DNA of 64,000 bases from Whitmania pigra. Its lineage: Eukaryota; Annelida; Clitellata; Hirudinida; Haemopidae. The stretch covers positions 475,026 through 539,025 of the forward strand of contig JAJTWR010000368.1 in NCBI GenBank assembly GCA_021613335.1. Direction: 5' to 3'. Position numbers and translations under genes: made by a program. The notes beneath the pieces were generated by a model, which searched no databases, had not been told where the DNA came from, and worked only from the letters and a program-made list of their open reading frames with translations. Positions 52,401 through 60,168 of the stretch are shown here, piece after piece. The stretch's first letter is position 1; each line of letters begins with the position of its first letter.

Positions 52401-55400
52401 GTCAACTCCAACAAGAAAAAGATGAAGGAATTGGAAGCAAATTTGCTAGAAAAGTTATCGACCACAGAGGCATTAATATTTGTTTTTTTTAAATTACGTA
52501 GATAAAGTTATAACGGTATTTTATAAATATTTTTAAACGACCAAAATGAAAAGCTATTACAATGACAACGCGACGAATGTAATAGCTGTGCTAAACGAAC
52601 TACCGATGAAATCCTATACCCAAAATTCAGGGGTCGTTGCTAGACGATGAATCAGTTTTGACTGTACTGAATACGACTAAAGCAACCGCTGCAGATGTAA
52701 GCGAACAACTGGCAATAGCAGATGAAACAGAGCTGAAGATCAACAAGGCTAGAGAGGAATATAGACAAGGTAGGGATATGAGAGAATAGAAAGTATGATA
52801 AACATTTATATTTAATGAAATGAAAGTATGAATCCCAACTAGCACCTTATTGCGATATTTTCTAGTCGCGACACGAGGGAGCATCTTGTACTTTCTTCTT
52901 TGTGAGATGAGCCATGTCAACTGCATGTACCAGACTTCTCTTAAGCTCTTTCTCCATTTGTTTGATCTTTCACTTGAAAAGTGAGATTTTTACGTTGTGT
53001 GAATGCCATTTGAAAGCTTCTATAACTTATTACATGATAAATGAATAAATATTATTTAAATAAAATATAACTGTAAAAGAAGTAATTCTCTCTCCTAATT
53101 TTTCAGTTCTGAAAAAACTCACATCGTCGGAAAGCGATTGACCAATATCATTGAATATCTAACTTACGAGGTTCTTCAAATTTACGAAACAGTGAAATAA
53201 TATTAAATGTGTCTTAGTTCAGTTTAGTTATTAAATTGTTAATGAAGTTCTGTTTAGGTGAATAACAACGATGAACCATTGAAATGTCTAATTATTAGAT
53301 TATTGTTTAAGATCAGTAAATAAACAATAACGTTGAATATTGACACAAGGTCTTTAAGTACACCAGTAGAGGTCTGTACGAGGAGCACAAGTTCTTGCTT
53401 TCACTTTTCCTTGCCCTCAAAAAGGACCTTCAGGCAAATACAATCCAACAAATTGAGTTCAATACCCTCATCAAAGGTCAAATCTCCTAGTATTTTAATA
53501 AAACATGTTTAAATATAAGAAAATTAAATGCATCTCATAGACATGATAATATTGTTAAATCTTTCGTATATGTGACATCATGTTTTTGATTCAGGGGGAG
53601 CATCGTTGGACTTAAACTCTGTACCTCACAAACCATACAAATGGCTCACGGATATCATTTGGCTCAATATCATACAGGTGTCTAAATTGCACGGTTTCTC
53701 TGAAGTTCCAAACCAGGTTTTTCTTCCGCGAAGATGTTCTTTTTTATAACTTTCGTCATTGAACATGGACAAATTGGATGAATTTGTAGAATTTGTTGAA
53801 TTGGATGAATTTGTTGAGTTTGTTGAATTTGTAGAATTTGTTGAATTGGATGAATTTGTTGAGTTTGATGAATTTGTAGAATTTGATGAATTTGTTGAAT
53901 TGGATGAATTTGTAGAATTTGATGAATTTGTAGAATTTGTAGAATTTGATGAATTTGTAGAATTTGATGAATTTGTAGAATTTGATGAAGGAAAAATCCT
54001 TAAAATTTACAGAGAAAAAAAATATAAATTTAAATAGTTAAAATAGACGTAACCCAAACGTGGAATTGATTTGAATAAAAAAAAGGATTTGTTGCTTCAA
54101 ACGTAAGGGAATATAATTCCAGGATAATCTAGTTTATTATAAGTTTAAATTATAAGTTTTTTATTGGTTTTATCTATTTCAATGCAATTAATATCTAATT
54201 GACAAAAATTAACTTAAGAATAGAAATGTAAACAATTAATTTCACTTCATGCATCATGGATCATTGATCTACTCAGGTTCAAAGAAGCGAAAAACAATGG
54301 AAGGAATGGTTCGACAAGAGCGCACCAGAGGAAGAAATGTTTCCAGACAATTACCACAACATCCTCAATACTTTCCAGAAGCTTCTGTTCATCAGGTCAT
54401 CAATGATTAGTCGAATAATCAATTGATTGATAGATTGACTAATTAGTTTACTGGCTGATTGCTTGCCATACGTACATATTCACGAACTAATTGAATGTGA
54501 ATTTGGTGATGTAGGTCCTTGTGTCCGGATAGGACAATAGCTCAAGCACGCAAATACATAGCGGAATCCATGGGTCCTAAGTACATCGAGAGCGTTATCT
54601 TAGAGCTAAAGAGCATGTGGGAAGAAAGCAACCCTGCCTATCCTCTCATTTGTCTGCTCTCCATGGGATCGGATCCCACTAGTCAAATTGAGGATTTGGC
54701 CAAGAAAATGGGGATTGGTGTGTAATAATACAATCGATTTTGTTGTTACGATAAAACTGCATTAAGAGCACATACAGTAAAAACTGCTGATAGGAAAACT
54801 CTAACTTTGCAGTCACTTAAAGGCATGCGAAACCTGGCTTAACATCTGAAATCTAAATGACTAAACTATTAATCTACCATAAGCACAAATCCTATCGCCC
54901 AGCATTTTTTGTTAAAAAATAAAATAAAAATAATTTTTTTAATTTAAAAAAAGTTCTTATTGGTCGGTTTGGAACTATTTCTGGAATGGCTTTATTAAAG
55001 TTTGGCAGTTTCATAATTTATCAATGTAATCAAGGATAAAATTCTACTTTTAAAAATCCGTTCTTGATAAAAAAAATATCCACAGACAAATTGTTTCCTT
55101 ATATCAAGGTGTCCATACTGGCAGTTTTTACTGTATATATTGTATAAAATGCCATCAGGTAGAATATTCTTTCGGAGTTTCTTTTAAGACTAAATAATAA
55201 ATTGAATCAACATTTATCGTTAATAAATAATATTTTACTTCATATTATACAAGTCCTCTGATTAATTAAGAATGTCGTGCAATTTCAATGGGTCAAGGAC
55301 AAGAGGTTCATGCCAGGAATCTGCTGTCTCTCTTTACTGTCAATGTTGGTTGTCACTTGTATGATGACATTAAAAACATTTTTAACAGACATTTGATGTA

Positions 55401-58400
55401 ATGCCAGTTCATTTACAAAGAATGTAAATCTAATTTGTTGATGGAACTTTTTATAGCAAAGGATTTTAGCTTAAAACTTTGATAGAAAAAATTTTAATCC
55501 AGGGTGGATGGGCGCTGCTCCAAAATTGTCACCTTGCTTTGGCATTCATGGATGAACTTTTTGATATGCTAATTACAACAGAAAACATGCACGAAAACTT
55601 CCGGTTATGGCTGACAACTGAAGTTCATCCTAGCTTTCATGTCGGACTACTGCAGGTATACAATAGTTATTTGAACTTTGTCGACTGATTCGTTACATTG
55701 TATATGCAGACATACAAAACTCTTTTAACATTTAATAATAATAATATTAATAATAATAATAATAATTAATTTGTAAAGCGCCATGTGCGTAACGTCAGAG
55801 GCGTTAAGTCAGTGTATAATTAATGTGTTAATATGTTAATATACAACTATAACGTATTATAACTATAACATTTATTAAAATGTATTTTAGTTATAACATA
55901 TTTATAGTTTATAAATATAAAAATATGATTTATAATTATATTAACATAACCTAAAGTAGCCCACAATATTCATGCGGACACAACACAGCTAATTAAATAC
56001 CATTTAAAAATTAGATGTCCATAAAATACACCAACGATCCACCTCAAGGAATCAAGGCAGGCCTTAAGAGAACTTATATGAATAACGTCAATCAGGACCT
56101 TCTCGAAGCCACTGCACTGCCACAGTGGAGACCAATGCTGTATGCCGTGTCCTTTCTCCATACGGTTGTTCAGGTAGGTTAATTGGTCGGTTGATGAGCA
56201 TTAATTTAGATGGTGTGAGATTGTAATGTCACTGGTATAATCTTATGAATTAGTAAGTTCCTTCTAAGTATTACATTATTAAGACATATTCAAATTTTAA
56301 GCTAAGAGATTATATTATAGGATGAGTCCCATTTTTAAGGTCAATTAACGTTGCCTCTTTGAAATGATTATGTCTTCAATTCTAGGAAAGAAGAAAATTC
56401 GGACCCTTAGGTTGGAATATCCCTTACGAGTTCAATCTTTCTGATTGGTCGGCCAGTGTTCAGTTTGTTCAAAATCATCTGGATGACATGGACATAAAAA
56501 AGGTATGTGTCTGTCTTTTCCAGTTTTTGTTACACATGACTCTGAATTAAATTAATTAGAATTCATAATTTTACGTAAATAAAAATATTTTAAAATTACA
56601 TTTATTAATATTTTAACAATGCCAATCTATTAATAAAGTATATCAGAGTATAATTGCTAGCATAGCAATTCCAAGGTAGGAAATGTCTAGTGATAGTAAA
56701 AGTAGAAATTCAGTCATACTCTTGATTAATTATTTTATTTTATTGTGATTATCAATACAGGGAGTATCCTGGGTTACTGTCAGATATATGTTGGGCGAGA
56801 TCCAATATGGTGGACGAGTTACAGATGATTACGATAAGCGACTTCTCAATACTTTTGCCAAGGTTTGCAGATGTCAAAACCTTGTCTCTGAATTAGAATA
56901 ATAACGAAATTTTTATTAGATATTTAATTACCCATACAATATTGTACTTGTTATTATACTGGAATGCCTCAGTATTGAGGCGCTTAACTAGGTATGTTGG
57001 TGTACTAAATGAACTTTCATTTACAGCAAGAAACTTGGGAAGACTGAGTTACTCATAAGAGTAAAGATACTAAATGTTAAATAATAAATCTTGAGGAGTA
57101 TATTTCATAATAATATATTGTACCATACTACACGTTTATCACATACTACTGTATCATACTAGACGTTTCATGCGTATTTATTGACTGACCCAACAAATAA
57201 CACAGTATTTTGAAGGTAACTAAACCAAGTAGTAGTGCAGTTACAATTAATATATGACAGTGTTATTTAATCATTTCTTTAGATTGCATTTCATTCATAT
57301 CTAAGAATATATGGATATTGCTGTTTCAACTGTTATAATGAATGAATATGATTCATTTCACGGATGTAGGTCTGGTTCTCTGAGAATATGTTTCAAGAGT
57401 CATTTCAATTCTACAAGGGCTACCAGATACCAGTCAAACTAAAGAAGTTGGAAGACATAAGGGCATATATCAACAATAATCTTCCTCCTGTCGACCCACC
57501 AGAGGCTTTTGGCCTACATTCCAATGCTGGCATAACGTAACTTTGATATGTACCAACTTTTTGTATTTATAATCTATCGATCACAAGCTTTTTATTATTC
57601 ATATTGCACAGCAATTTTACTGTAATTGTTATGAAATTTTATATTATTTAGGTTTAATGCATTATTTAGGTTTGTTGCTCACATATATTAAAGCTTAGTC
57701 TTTATGCCAGGAATGAGATAGAGTATCGAGATTATAAGAATTTAAAACTTCAGGCTATTTAGCAGAATTGTAAATTTGATTTTTCAATCGAGGCAGGTAT
57801 CAGACTGAAATATCAAAGGCGGTCCTTGATACTATCCTTAGTATCCAGCCAAAAGATAGTTCTACAGGAGGAGAAACGAGAGAAGCAGCTGTGTTCAGAA
57901 TGGCAGACGAAATGCTTAAGAAACTACCTGCCATCTACAAGCCTCATGATGTACACAATTATAATTATTCCATTAGCTATCTGGATCATCATAAATTTGC
58001 TACAAAGCTAATACTATACATCGGAATTAACCCGGAATTAATATTAACCCGGAAAATCTCGCTCTGCGATTTCCTCTGCTTATCTCTTATTTTACAGGTG
58101 AAGACTAGGATAGCAATTATGGGTTCCTTGCAACCTCTGAATATCTTCTTCAAGCAGGAAATAGATCGCATGGTAAAAGTTCTTATAGCTGTCAATAGCA
58201 TTCTTCAGGATCTGAAGCTAGCTATCGAGGGAACAATCATTATGAACGAGGTTTAGTATTTTGTGATAAGAAAATTTATTTTTTGTGATATAGCAGGGTT
58301 AGGGTTATATTGGAATGCTTTTACCTTTTCCAAAAAAAAACAAAACTAGTGCGTTTACATTGTGCATTAGATGAATTAATAAATAAATAAATAAATGTAA

Positions 58401-59976
58401 AGGATCTAAAGGATGCCTTGGACAACATATACGATGCAAAAGTTCCAGCAATATGGGATAGAATCTCCTGGTTTTCAAGCTCAGTTGGTTTTTGGTTTAC
58501 AGAGCTTTTAGATAGGAATGAACAGTTCTACTCGTGGCTCTTTGTTGAAAGGCCCATTTCTTTCTGGATGACTGGATTCTTTAATCCTCAAGGTAATGTC
58601 TAGAATCCTTATGTATGGATAAATTTAAGTGACTCATTTGATAGCTTTGATGTATTCGCCTCCAAACGGTTTTCGGTCTAGAAGAAACATTAATGGTTCA
58701 GGATTTATGATCATACCTAAAGCAATAGCAGCAGTAATTCCTGTTTTTAAAATGATTAAATGTTTGGTTATTATCAATTGTTTCAATGTTAACTTATCAT
58801 CTTTTTGCAGCAACTCATTTCTTCTTTTGAAATGCGGTAGTCCACTTTTTAAAAATAACTTCTTAAAATAATTTGCTTAAAATACTTTATATAAACTATG
58901 TGGAACTTTTATACAATTAAAATGTTATAATTTTCCAGAATACTGAACTCTCAAATAAACATAGATATGTAATATTCTAGGTTTTCTGACAGCTGTAAGG
59001 CAAGAAATCACTCGCTCTCACAAAGGTTGGTGCTTAGACAGTGTCATGCTTCAAAACGAAGTGACCAATAAGTGGATGAAAGAGGAACTCAATGCTCCAC
59101 CGGTGGTTGGTTTCTTTTTTAACATAAATCTGGTGGTAATAATAATAACAGTCTAATGGATATTAGGAATTTTGAATGCAAAAGATAACAATTCAACATT
59201 TCAAGTTAGTTCAAGTTCTGGTTAACAAGGTAATGAATTCTATAATGAATAACATAAATCTGGTGGTAATAATAATAACAGTCTAATGGATATTAGGAAT
59301 TTTGAATGCAAAAGATAACAATTCAACATTTCAAGTTAGTTCAAGTTCTGGTTAACAAGGTAATGAATTCTAAAATTTTTAAACAGGAAGGAGTTTACGT
59401 CCATGGAATCTTCCTAGAGGGAGCTTCTTGGGACAAAAGAACAGCAAAGCTCGTTGAATCGCCACCAAAAATATTGTTTAGTAACCTACCGATCATTCGA
59501 ATGTTCGCTTCACAGGTTGGTCTCATTTTTTATATCAATGCCATCAAAATCAATATACTGCATTATGACAACAGATATCATAAAAAAGAGTAGTAACGGA
59601 ATAGGCTTTAATTATTATTTCTCCTTAAGTGATTTTTTTATGGTTATCAATAGCCTATAGGCCAATATCCTTTCCCAAAATTATAAAATCTAAAACAGGT
59701 TTATATATCCATCAACTGAAAAATATACAGCTTGAATGTTATATCTTATGCTTTGATTCTTTAGCTCTATAATCTTCTGTTGTAATTTGATATCAAATTT
59801 AATCGAGTCTTTTCTCAAAGGTTGGACCTCGTGATCCGAGAATGTATGCGTGCCCAATCTACAAGAAGCCACGGAGGACAGACCTTAACTTCATAACCCA
59901 GATATATCTTAAAACCACAGTTAATCCAGATCATTGGGTGCTCAGAGGCACTGCAGCTTTGGCAGACACAAAGTAG
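25436..59976 (+). CDS. DNAH5/8: Axonemal outer-arm dynein heavy chain, DNAH5/DNAH8 type
   Basis: Motor subunit of the ciliary outer dynein arm, spread over dozens of exons in 34.5 kb and apparently complete. The start ATG 25436 ([10 protein letters not shown]) follows stops in all frames; the first three exon junctions are uncertain. Parts in order are: tail, about 25.4-37.4 kb; linker, 37.5-41.5 kb; AAA1, 42.1-43.4; AAA2, 43.5-44.6; AAA3, 44.7-46.3; AAA4, 46.7-48.9; stalk and microtubule-binding domain, 48.9-50.7; AAA5, 50.8-53.2; AAA6 and C-terminal domain, 53.3-60.0. P-loops read [24 protein letters not shown] and GVGGSGKK for AAA1 to AAA4. Blocks such as [25 protein letters not shown] ([18 protein letters not shown]) and the end [17 protein letters not shown]...HWVLRG place it with DNAH5/DNAH8. 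Stop TAG at 59974-59976; candidate AATAAA at 60092-60097. Introns hold most of the mobile elements of the window. Confidence 0.97.
28500..28615 (+). repeat. SINE 3'-tail fragment
   Basis: Ends TTTATGGCGCTATACAAATG followed by CACTTATTATTG. This matches the 3' end of the minus-strand copy at 48 kb (GGCGCTATACAAAT then ATT repeats). The head is not recognisable, so it is probably 5'-truncated or decayed. Confidence 0.55.
29585..29950 (-). repeat. SINE copy interrupted by a MITE, dynein intron
   Basis: Removing 29604-29857 plus one target duplication joins gtggcggcacagg to ccgggttgcgaacacc, which aligns base for base with the intact copy at 48 kb (gtgacggtgcaagc-tgggtcgcgaacacg). It continues with the shared acataacgactattgctttt. 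On the minus strand the B-box is GGTGTTCGCAACCCGG. Confidence 0.75.
29604..29857. mobile_element. hAT-like MITE, 254 bp, nested in a SINE
   Basis: Left end CAATGGCGTCACTAGGG, right end in reverse complement CAGAGACGTCATGAGGC, about 11 of 17 matching. It is flanked by ggcacagg (29596-29603) and ggtacagg (29858-29865), an 8-bp target duplication with one difference. It is non-coding. hAT membership is inferred from the terminal CA-G and the 8-bp duplication. Confidence 0.7.
33505..33645 (-). repeat. tRNA-derived SINE copy, dynein intron
   Basis: On the minus strand the head GCAGGATGGCCGAATGGGTT is a good A-box. The B-box region is TGTTATGTTCGCAGCTCAGC. Then comes a GAGCGCCC block like the 48-kb copy. 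The tail (ATATAAATGG) lacks a clear ATT run. Confidence 0.65.
37483..41530 (+). other. DNAH5/8: Dynein linker-coding exons (DHC_N2)
   Basis: The linker swings across the AAA ring during the power stroke. Exons carry [20 protein letters not shown] and [20 protein letters not shown] (about 37485-37730), [19 protein letters not shown] (37897-38095), [20 protein letters not shown] (38697-38850), [20 protein letters not shown] (39102-39262), [18 protein letters not shown] (39529-39630), [20 protein letters not shown] (39973-40080), [20 protein letters not shown] (40378-40540), the block ending [18 protein letters not shown] (40815-41040), and the linker/AAA1 junction [12 protein letters not shown] (41347-41518). 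Intron phases stay consistent throughout. Confidence 0.88.
39335..39474. repeat. Perfect 69-bp tandem duplication, dynein intron
   Basis: Two adjacent copies of a unit containing caatttaaaaaatttaaaa and ttgttgatatatttgtatat, offset by exactly 69 bp (first cytosine of the unit at 39339 and 39408). They lie in the intron between the QKSLTG and [12 protein letters not shown] exons. Confidence 0.9.
41690..41835 (+). repeat. SINE copy with inverted partner head, dynein intron
   Basis: The plus-strand copy starts GCAGGTTGGCCAAATGGGTT (A-box), has GTTTGTAACCCAATCTG (B-box) and ends GGGGCGTAATATAAATAAT. Immediately upstream, gcaggaacgcatccctttga is the reverse complement of the same head, so two heads face each other and could fold into a hairpin of about 23 bp arms. 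Confidence 0.6.
42119..43371 (+). other. DNAH5/8: Dynein AAA1 (main ATPase site)
   Basis: Main hydrolysis site of the motor. Walker [20 protein letters not shown] and Walker B/DEFNR in [17 protein letters not shown] are intact, with the sensor block [20 protein letters not shown]. Exons are about 42119-42679, 42925-43059 ([18 protein letters not shown]) and 43199-43360. All catalytic residues expected for an active AAA1 are present. Confidence 0.93.
43557..44615 (+). other. DNAH5/8: Dynein AAA2
   Basis: Regulatory nucleotide site. Walker [11 protein letters not shown], then [72 protein letters not shown] and [20 protein letters not shown]. Exons are about 43557-43803, 43889-44270 and 44382-44613. 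Confidence 0.93.
44692..46310 (+). other. DNAH5/8: Dynein AAA3
   Basis: Regulatory ATP site that gates microtubule release. It opens with [20 protein letters not shown], then Walker [33 protein letters not shown] with intact Walker B, and [20 protein letters not shown]. Further blocks are [40 protein letters not shown] and [18 protein letters not shown]. Exons are about 44700-45222, 45360-45645, 45805-46080 and 46186-46309. The last donor, AAG|GTACAG, coincides with a Tc1-like repeat end (see findings). Confidence 0.9.
46752..48905 (+). other. DNAH5/8: Dynein AAA4
   Basis: Walker A reads [20 protein letters not shown]; the residue after the catalytic Lys is Lys where the family usually has Gln. 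Downstream exons are [20 protein letters not shown] (about 47687-47862), [20 protein letters not shown] (48381-48520) and [20 protein letters not shown] (48628-48858). A SINE lies in the intron at 48.02-48.18 kb. Confidence 0.88.
48018..48180 (-). repeat. tRNA-derived SINE, best-preserved copy, dynein intron
   Basis: On the minus strand it reads a tRNA-like head with A-box GTTAGCTCAGAGGGTAG, B-box GTGTTCGCGACCC about 50 bp on, a body AAGCGCCCTATGGATGCGG, then GCGCTATACAAATAAACAT and (TTA)n. This is the reference for the family in this window. Such tails (GCGCTATA-AAAT plus ATT repeats) are known from many invertebrate tRNA-SINEs. Confidence 0.8.
48922..50728 (+). other. DNAH5/8: Dynein stalk and microtubule-binding domain
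   Basis: Coiled-coil CC1 runs from [19 protein letters not shown] through [20 protein letters not shown] and [17 protein letters not shown] (exons 48922-49143 and 49207-49383). The microtubule-binding tip covers [20 protein letters not shown] and [10 protein letters not shown] (49508-49673), then [20 protein letters not shown] and [20 protein letters not shown] (50000-50212). CC2 returns as [20 protein letters not shown]...[15 protein letters not shown] (50463-50727). Confidence 0.92.
49738..49860 (+). repeat. SINE copy, dynein intron
   Basis: Plus strand contains aggcaatagtcgctatgtgt and agtattcgcaacccaacct, the complement-oriented equivalents of the 29.9-kb and 48.1-kb copies. Head and tail are degraded. 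Confidence 0.6.
50845..53210 (+). other. DNAH5/8: Dynein AAA5
   Basis: Starts [20 protein letters not shown]; key blocks are [80 protein letters not shown] sequence at about 51838-51927, [20 protein letters not shown] and the helical stretch [20 protein letters not shown]. Then come [20 protein letters not shown] (about 52862-52980) and [12 protein letters not shown] (53107-53169). Confidence 0.88.
53772..53988 (+). repeat. Intronic minisatellite, GAATTTGTAGAATTTGAT-type units
   Basis: About 217 bp of 9-bp half-units built from GAATTTGTW and GAATTTGAT or GAATTGGAT, combined into 18-bp units. Length changes come only in multiples of 3, so one frame stays open as DEFVEF repeats (ATG at 53764, 92 codons). 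It lies in the intron after the FSEVPNQ exon. Confidence 0.85.
54773..55135. mobile_element. Mariner-like MITE, 359 bp, with 13-bp perfect TIRs and TA target sites
   Basis: Left end at 54775 reads CAGTAAAAACTGC. The right end (55121-55133, gcagtttttactg) is its exact reverse complement. Similarity continues inward less perfectly (TGATAGGA against CAGTATGG). Both sides are flanked by TA. There is no coding capacity. It lies in the dynein intron between the [13 protein letters not shown] and [12 protein letters not shown] exons. Confidence 0.8.
55735..55815 (-). repeat. SINE 3'-tail fragment
   Basis: Plus-strand ATT/AAT run followed by taatttgtaaagcgccatgtgcg, i.e. on the minus strand CATGGCGCTTTACAAATTA then (ATT)n. 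This is the family tail, lying just after the dynein exon ending [14 protein letters not shown]. Confidence 0.6.
59121..59372. repeat. Perfect 130-bp tandem duplication, dynein intron
   Basis: Copies at 59121-59250 and 59251-59372, beginning aacataaatctggtggtaat and ending gttaacaaggtaatgaattc. The copies diverge right after the second gaattcta, where the real acceptor for [14 protein letters not shown] follows (exon from about 59388). Coding sequence is not duplicated. Confidence 0.9.
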
Positions 59977-60168
59977 AACATTCAGTCATAAAAATATTTT
60001 AATTTAGACACACGTGTTCCATCTCAGTTGGTTTGATACATTCAAAGTGTTTAGCAAAATAACATTGATCTGTTCAGTTAATTTATTTGAAAATAAATCA
60101 TAAAAACAAAAGGAATAGAAATCAATATTTCTTATTAATCAGAAAATCAGAGAGTGTGTCATATGATA
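59977..60168. terminator. Convergent 3' region dynein / WTAP with abutting poly(A) signals
   Basis: Only 192 bp separate the two stop codons. The plus-strand AATAAA (60092-60097) for dynein and the minus-strand AATAAA (TTTATT, 60082-60087) for WTAP are 4 bp apart, so the mature 3' UTRs must overlap if both are used. Confidence 0.5.

Larger units (their letters stand above)
53350..59976 (+). other. DNAH5/8: Dynein AAA6 and C-terminal domain
   Basis: Exons run from [20 protein letters not shown] (53350-53475) through [95 protein letters not shown] (degenerate AAA6 P-loop), [95 protein letters not shown] and [20 protein letters not shown] to [20 protein letters not shown]. The final exon is 59821-59976. 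Confidence 0.93.

Noticed and set aside
25436..59976. Dynein locus as a pseudogene
   Set aside because: All conserved blocks are in order, exon phases agree where checked, and no in-frame stop falls in a conserved exon.
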